Origin: Tigriopus japonicus
Lineage: Eukaryota; Arthropoda; Copepoda; Harpacticoida; Harpacticidae
DNA: 64,000 nt
Reading direction: 5' to 3'
Assembly: GCA_010645155.1 (NCBI GenBank)
Contig: JAAGOF010000081.1
Location: 483,537-547,536, forward strand
Of the stretch, positions 58,845-64,000 are shown piece after piece. Position numbers and translations under genes: made by a program. Each line of letters begins with the position of its first letter. Within the stretch, counting starts at the first letter, position 1. The notes under the pieces are model-generated. The model did no database searches. It worked only from the letters and a program-made list of their open reading frames with translations, and was not told where the DNA came from.

Positions 58845-59603
58845 TTCACATTAGTTACTTACGTATATGAAAAACCATTCAAGGTTTATCAAGTTTATCA
58901 ATGTTAAAACCCAGACAACTTTGAAAGGTTGAAGGTGTGGAATTAAGAAAGGTCAAACTGGCGTTGTTTAAGCTTTTTATTAAAGCATTTGGTTGGAAGG
59001 TCATTTATTTTTAAGAAACCACTGAATTTTAAGCCAATCAAGACAATGTTAAAGGTCAACAATTTAAATGTTGATTTAGGATGACATTAGGTCGGTTGTT
59101 GAGGTAGTTTTAAAGTATAGTAGAAGCATATCTAAAAGCATAGAAGAAACACGAAAGAAGCACATGTGACGGAGAAGAAATAACCATGCTCAATAAAGTT
59201 TCGCTACATAAGCTTCGTTTTTCAATTGCAGCTCATGTAGCGAAACTTGATCGAGCAAGGTTACTTCTACGTTCTTCGCCTCATATGATTCTTTCATGCT
59301 TCTTTTATGCTTCTAGATATGCTTCAACTATAATTCAAAACTACCTCAACAACCGACCTAATGTCATCCTAAATCAACATTTAAATTGTTGACCTTTAAC
59401 ATTGTCTTGATTGGCTTAAAATTCAGTGGTTTCTTAAAAATAAATGACCTTCCAACCAAATGCTTTAATGAAAAGCTTAAACAACGCCAGTTTGACCTTT
59501 CTTAATTCCACACCTTCAACCTTTCAAAGTTGTCTGGGTTTTAACATTGATAAACTTGATAAACCTTGAATGGTTTTTCATATACGTAAGTAACTAATGT
59601 GAA
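58845..59603. repeat. 759-bp near-palindrome (giant foldback)
   Basis: Bases pair around 59224: TTCACATTAGTTACTTACG at 58845 with its complement ending at 59603; GTCGGTTGTTGAGGTAGT at 59091 with ACTACCTCAACAACCGAC; and GTTTCGCTACAT at 59198 with ATGTAGCGAAAC at 59235. The outer ~270 bp of each arm is almost identical, while the inner ~100 bp is clearly diverged and has indels. No coding content. Confidence 0.92.
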
Positions 59604-60674
59604 CTATTAAGCATGAAACGGGATTGCACAAAGTAATCTAAAATTTTGGAACACCAATAAAAAGAGGGGAAAAAATGCTAAATATGCAGACGAGGTCGTT
59701 CTTTAAAATCCAATGTCATCTTTTCTATCAACATTGGTTTCTATTTGCAGCGCCTTGTATTGACCTTAAAATCGTCCAAAGTTAATCCACTCCAGGTTTG
59801 TGAGAAAAGTTTAAAATTGAAACGTGAAATTCAATTAGACTATGATTCAGCAAACCTTCGAATGTACTCATATGTTTGAATTTGTTCCTTTTGAAGTCAA
59901 CAATGGACCCTCGCAGTTTAAGACATGGAGCGCATACCAATCCCAAGTGACCCTCTGGATGTAGTAGGCTCTTGTACCTTTTTATCACACCTTAAAGATG
60001 CTTGGCGGTTTTTTGCGATTTCATTGTGTAGCCACATATTCACACTTGAAAAGTTGTGCACGGCAAAAAGACCAAAGCTGCTTCTGTTTGTCACAGCAAT
60101 GTCTAAGGGCTTCTGTTTATTCCGTTTTTTCTTTATGTTGTTCTGAAAGTGATCACTCTGAATTGGTCAACGATGCCTCTTGCATCTCATTTTCTTTGGC
60201 TGCTCATGTTAAAGAGTGGATGATTTTGAGGTTGAAGTTGACATTTTAGATCTGTAAGAATTTCAAAATGAGGAAATAACGAATTCCTTAAAATAAAAGC
60301 TATTTTTTCAAGAAATTAACTTTTTCTACATACACACTACAATAATTAACAACTTCCAGTCAAAATGGTCAAATCATTGGGGAGGTATTTTAGCAAAATA
60401 AAGAGCAGTTTTGAGGAATTTTTCCACATCTGCACTCCAGATGATGTGTTTTTTTGCCACTTGAGCTCCTTTTTTTGCGACAGTCTATAACAGGGTCCCT
60501 AGCATCGAGGAGCTACGTGATGGTTTTGTGATAAGCAAGTGGTCGTTTGTATATGGCTATTTTCCAAAATAGAGTTGTTTTTGACGAGCACAGTGGAAAT
60601 ATTTACGGAAGAGCCAAAGCATTAGCGGGAAATTCAAAGTTAAGGTGTTTGGTTTACTACAGTAAATTCTAGAA
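59604..60674. other. No gene recognised
   Basis: Short overlapping ORFs at 59925-60249 have no recognisable motif. Confidence 0.4.
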
Positions 60675-60926
60675 CAGCGGTAGGCAACCGATGGGCCGCG
60701 GGTCCCATGGGTGCCAAGGGTGGTCTTGGGTGGGCCCGGGAGCTATGGGTAAAGTCCAAAATAGTGGGCCCATGAGGCATTCATAGTACCGCATTCATAA
60801 CATAGGCCCAAAGCTCCTTGATCGTTTATTTGTGGACCCCTGACCTACCAACGTGTCTTTGGTGGGCCCCTGACAACATGTAAACAAATTTGTGGCCCTT
60901 AACCCAAAAGTAGTTGCCAACCAGTG
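60675..60926. mobile_element. hAT-type MITE, 252 bp, with 8-bp target duplication
   Basis: Ends CAGCGGTAGGCAAC and the complement of CACTGGTTGGCAAC. The flanks TTCTAGAA (60667-60674) and CTCTAGAA (60927-60934) agree at 7 of 8 bases. A second, degraded copy is at 35227-35458. Confidence 0.8.
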
Positions 60927-60934
60927 CTCTAGAA

Positions 60935-62211
60935 CAACCTAAAGTAATTAGATATGCGTCCTTGAAAAAACCAGATGTGAATCAGATAGAATTTTACAAA
61001 GTTATTCTATTATTAGATCATTATGTCTAAAGGATTGTGTTTGGAGATGCATCCTTTAAGCATACTTGTTTTAACGTTTTCAGGCTTCTAAAATGACACC
61101 ACATGAATGTCAGCTGCTCCGTAATGAATGTTTAAGCCAAAATTTGATTAGAAATGCTCTAACAGGCTTAAGATACGCTTGAAGTCAATAATGGAAGCAT
61201 GTCTGTAGAGTGCCCTAGTGCAGACAAAACATATGAGCTTCAATATTTCTTGATTTTCTTGATTCAAAAGTTCTTGATCCAAGTATCCAGAAACTTGCCT
61301 TTGCTTTATATTTTTCACCAACATGGGGACAATGCATCTTTGAACTTGCTCTCAATTTTTTTAAATATTTACTGATTGATTTTTGATGATTTCGTAAGCC
61401 GTTCCTTTCATTCCTTGAAATTATTACTTTCTTTATTACTTTTATTATTAATTTGCTTTGGATTCAGCCTCTTTTCGGTAAAAGCTATTGGTTTGGATTA
61501 AAGAGTCTTTCAGAATGTTAGTCCTGGCTTAAGAGGTTTTAAGGAAGGCGTGGACGGTCACATAAATTATGATTTTTACAAAAATCGAATGCCCTCTACT
61601 TTCCTTTGAGGTAACGCTTCACTAAGTACGCGATTAATTTACCAACACTTAACCAACACAGGAAAATTATGCCTCTGGTGTAATCATGATCTTAAAAGCA
61701 TGTAAGCTCAGTCATTTTGCATGTATTTGCGTTGAAATTCATAATTCAATTCCTCAATCTAGGAACGCGAGCTCCGATTTTTTCTTAATCTTTGAGTATG
61801 TAAGGCAAGTACGTAAGCTCCAATCCTGGACTCAATGAAATTGCATAAAAAGACATCAATGCTTAACTAATTTTTATCATGTCCTACTTCCAGAAATAAT
61901 CAGAAATGGCTGAAGTGTTATGAAGAAATTCAATCTCATTTTTTTCATGATTGTTCGCTTTCAATAGTGAAATGTTTTTCTGAAGTGATAATTTCTGCAA
62001 TGTCATAATCTAACTCTAGTGATAACCACAGATTACCTAAATCCAGATTGTTCAACTCCAAGTGCACCAAAATGTGCTCTTAAAACGGGAAATAGTAGCA
62101 AAAAAACTACAAACCCCTTCCTCAAAACGAAACTCGTTAAACAAACAAGTTCCTCAAACCAATGTGAAGCCTTCGTGTGCAACTTTGGAAATCGTGCATG
62201 TGAAATGTAGT
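60935..62211. other. No firm gene; dispersed repeat at 61060-61215
   Basis: 61060-61215 is the inverse of 29044-29195. An ORF at 62019-62210 (DYLNPDCSTPSAPKCALKTG...QCEAFVCNFGNRACEM) follows an acceptor-like CTAACTCTAG and has five cysteines, so a terminal exon of an unknown secreted protein is possible but unsupported by any partner exon. Confidence 0.35.
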
Positions 62212-62229
62212 AAAGGATTAAGCACCCAA

Positions 62230-63110
62230 ACCTGGGCAGGGAAAATTGTAAATATCGGACAATCAGGGGCTTTGAATCAAATATCAAGGTTTACAAATAG
62301 TTTAGCCGTTCTTTCAGCTAGAACTTTTGTTTTCATACTTTCTCCATGGGGTCCCTATTTTTGATGGGGCCTGGAATAACGAAAGGATTCGCCGTCAACA
62401 TGTTCCTCATGAAGTTCTTATTATGCAGTCAGGAAATTGCATTAACAGCAGGCTTTTTTTGTTATTGTTAGCTTCAACATTTATCCCATATTGAGTTAGA
62501 TAGATTGTTATATTTTTCTTTTTTGCAAGTCCATGTTATTAGGCTTTGAGACCTTCATCTCTAAATTGACCTTCCCTCAGAATCCGTCATTTGTGAGGGG
62601 TCACAGATTAATTGAAGACACAAGCTTGGTTTTGGAAGGCTTAAAAACTCAATAATAATGTTATTGGACTAGAATATTACACAAATTAATAATAAAAGTG
62701 ATCCTTAATGGCAGATGTTGTTTCTTTGCCTGGTTTTAGGTGCAAGGTCAATTTTACGATCAAGTATCTTTCTTCTCCAAAAATTCGATCCCATGAACCT
62801 TTCAATTAAACCTTCAATTGAACCCACTTACGGGATGATTGTGGAAGGCAATGATGGTAGAATGTGGCCTTTCTGCAATTTGATAATTGGATGACAAGAA
62901 CTTCATGAGGAACATGTTGATGGCGAATTTCTTCTCTTTATCACTAATTTAATTCAAAACCCCGTCAAAAAGGGGGCCACTTAGAGAAATTGTTTCAAAA
63001 ACATTACTTTTCAATGATAGCATAATAAGAACTATTTAGAGCAATGACTTTGATTTGGAGCCTTGATTGTCCGACATTTACAATTTTCCTTGGCCGCTTT
63101 AAAGTAGCCA
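62230..63110. repeat. Large imperfect inverted repeat
   Basis: TTCGCCGTCAACATGTTCCT at ~62387 is mirrored by AGGAACATGTTGATGGCGAA at ~62909. Further out, GTAAATATCGGACAATCAGG (~62249) is mirrored by TTGATTGTCCGACATTTACA (~63062). No ORF of known type inside. Confidence 0.65.
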
Positions 63111-63169
63111 ACCCTGTGGTTACCGTGTCGGTGTAATCTACTTACTAAAGGTGCAGTTACATTACATGC

Positions 63170-63760
63170 CAAGGTGTTTTGAATGGCTTTATAGGTTTGA
63201 ATCAAAATACCCAAAGACATCATGGCACTTTTTGGACCCACAATTAAATGGGAAACAACTTTACTTTTATTGCATTATTAAGGTTAAGGCCCAGGGAAAA
63301 AGTTATAAACCTAAGAGCCTATTAATTATAACATTTTTTGAAAAAACATTAAACCCATATTTAGAGACCACTGAGTTACCACATGACTTGAAATTAAATA
63401 AGAATTGATTCACGAACAGCTGACCTATTTGACTTTGAATGGTCCGTTTTTTACCCCAAAAAGCCGAAAAACGCTACAGTTACATGAAAAAACAAATTCC
63501 CAAAGGTTTTAAATAGCTTTTCAACATTGCAAAAATAAATGAAACTTTTCGAGTTTTGAAATTTTTGTCAAAATAGCTCAGAATAATATAAAATATGATG
63601 ATGATGATGATGATAATGTATATTCAGGGACTCGAGAAATTGGCTACATTGTTTGTCATTGGTTAATTTATATCACTTAAGAAGCACTTAAACAAGATTT
63701 TTGGAAAGCATATTTCATAACTATTTAGGGTCCGCTTTGGTGTGTGTTCTGCCAAAATTA
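63170..63760. repeat. Dispersed ~500-bp repeat, copy 2
   Basis: The same element as 47790-48310 (CACTTTTTGGACCCACAATT, CCCCAAAAAGCCGAAAAACG). It contains a short ATG/GAT trinucleotide run near 63595-63615. Confidence 0.65.
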
Positions 63761-64000
63761 CAAATAAATATGTCAAACAGATTCATATTCAAATTTACGA
63801 TTTCTAGAAGGACCATGTTCAAAATGGACTAAAATCGAAACTTGAAACATTAACCGTTTTTTCAAAACTTTTAAGTATTGCCTAACTTTGAGTGTCTTTG
63901 ACATTGCAAAAGATTTTTATCACAAAATGTATTTTAGGTGCATTCTAAGATATATTTTTTATTATTTTAAGCTATTTTGACAAAAATTTAAAAACTCAAA

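Overview
This is a eukaryotic, intron-bearing, transposon-crowded window, most likely from an arthropod. The case for arthropod rests on three tandem divergent ionotropic-receptor-type (IR/iGluR) genes, interstitial TTAGG-type telomere-like repeats near 30650, and the mix of mariner, hAT, P/THAP-like, CR1/jockey-like LINE, tRNA-SINE and Ty3/Gypsy elements. A crustacean such as a copepod is a guess. I could not run any database search, so all gene names are family calls made by eye.

Layout. 1-4143 holds the 3' part of a Ty3/Gypsy retrotransposon (gag zinc knuckles, protease, RT, RNase H, integrase) with one in-frame stop, followed by a purine tract and a probable 3' LTR. 6030-22470 (minus strand) is a secreted S1-family serine protease gene that I rebuilt as six exons. 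Phases match at every junction and give 373 codons. Its long introns contain a LINE endonuclease scrap next to a 148-base assembly gap, a P-element/THAP-like relic, LINE RT scraps, several foldback elements, a mariner element with a non-autonomous hAT nested inside it, and an 18-bp minisatellite. 22790-24760 (minus) is a decayed non-LTR retrotransposon.

25614-55801 (plus) carries the main biological content: three intact head-to-tail paralogues (590, 601 and 596 codons) encoding iGluR/IR-like channels. All three have the same four-exon structure, the same intron phases (0, 0, 1), a tiny first intron (59-74 bp) and large TE-filled later introns. Each also has CAGT exactly 30 bp upstream of its ATG. 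They are best explained as a recent tandem gene-family expansion, probably of chemosensory receptors, whose introns then grew by transposon insertion.

55802-64000 shows no convincing gene. It holds a mariner relic, a 10-bp-period satellite, a 759-bp near-palindrome centred at 59224, a hAT-type MITE with target duplication, and dispersed AT-rich repeats shared with the IR cluster.

No prokaryotic-type operon, CRISPR array or defence system is present. The most noteworthy items are the IR array, the unusual serine protease (non-trypsin S1 pocket, atypical activation site, low-complexity tail), the two SINE copies each with a perfect 14-bp target duplication, the nested hAT-in-mariner insertion and the giant palindrome.
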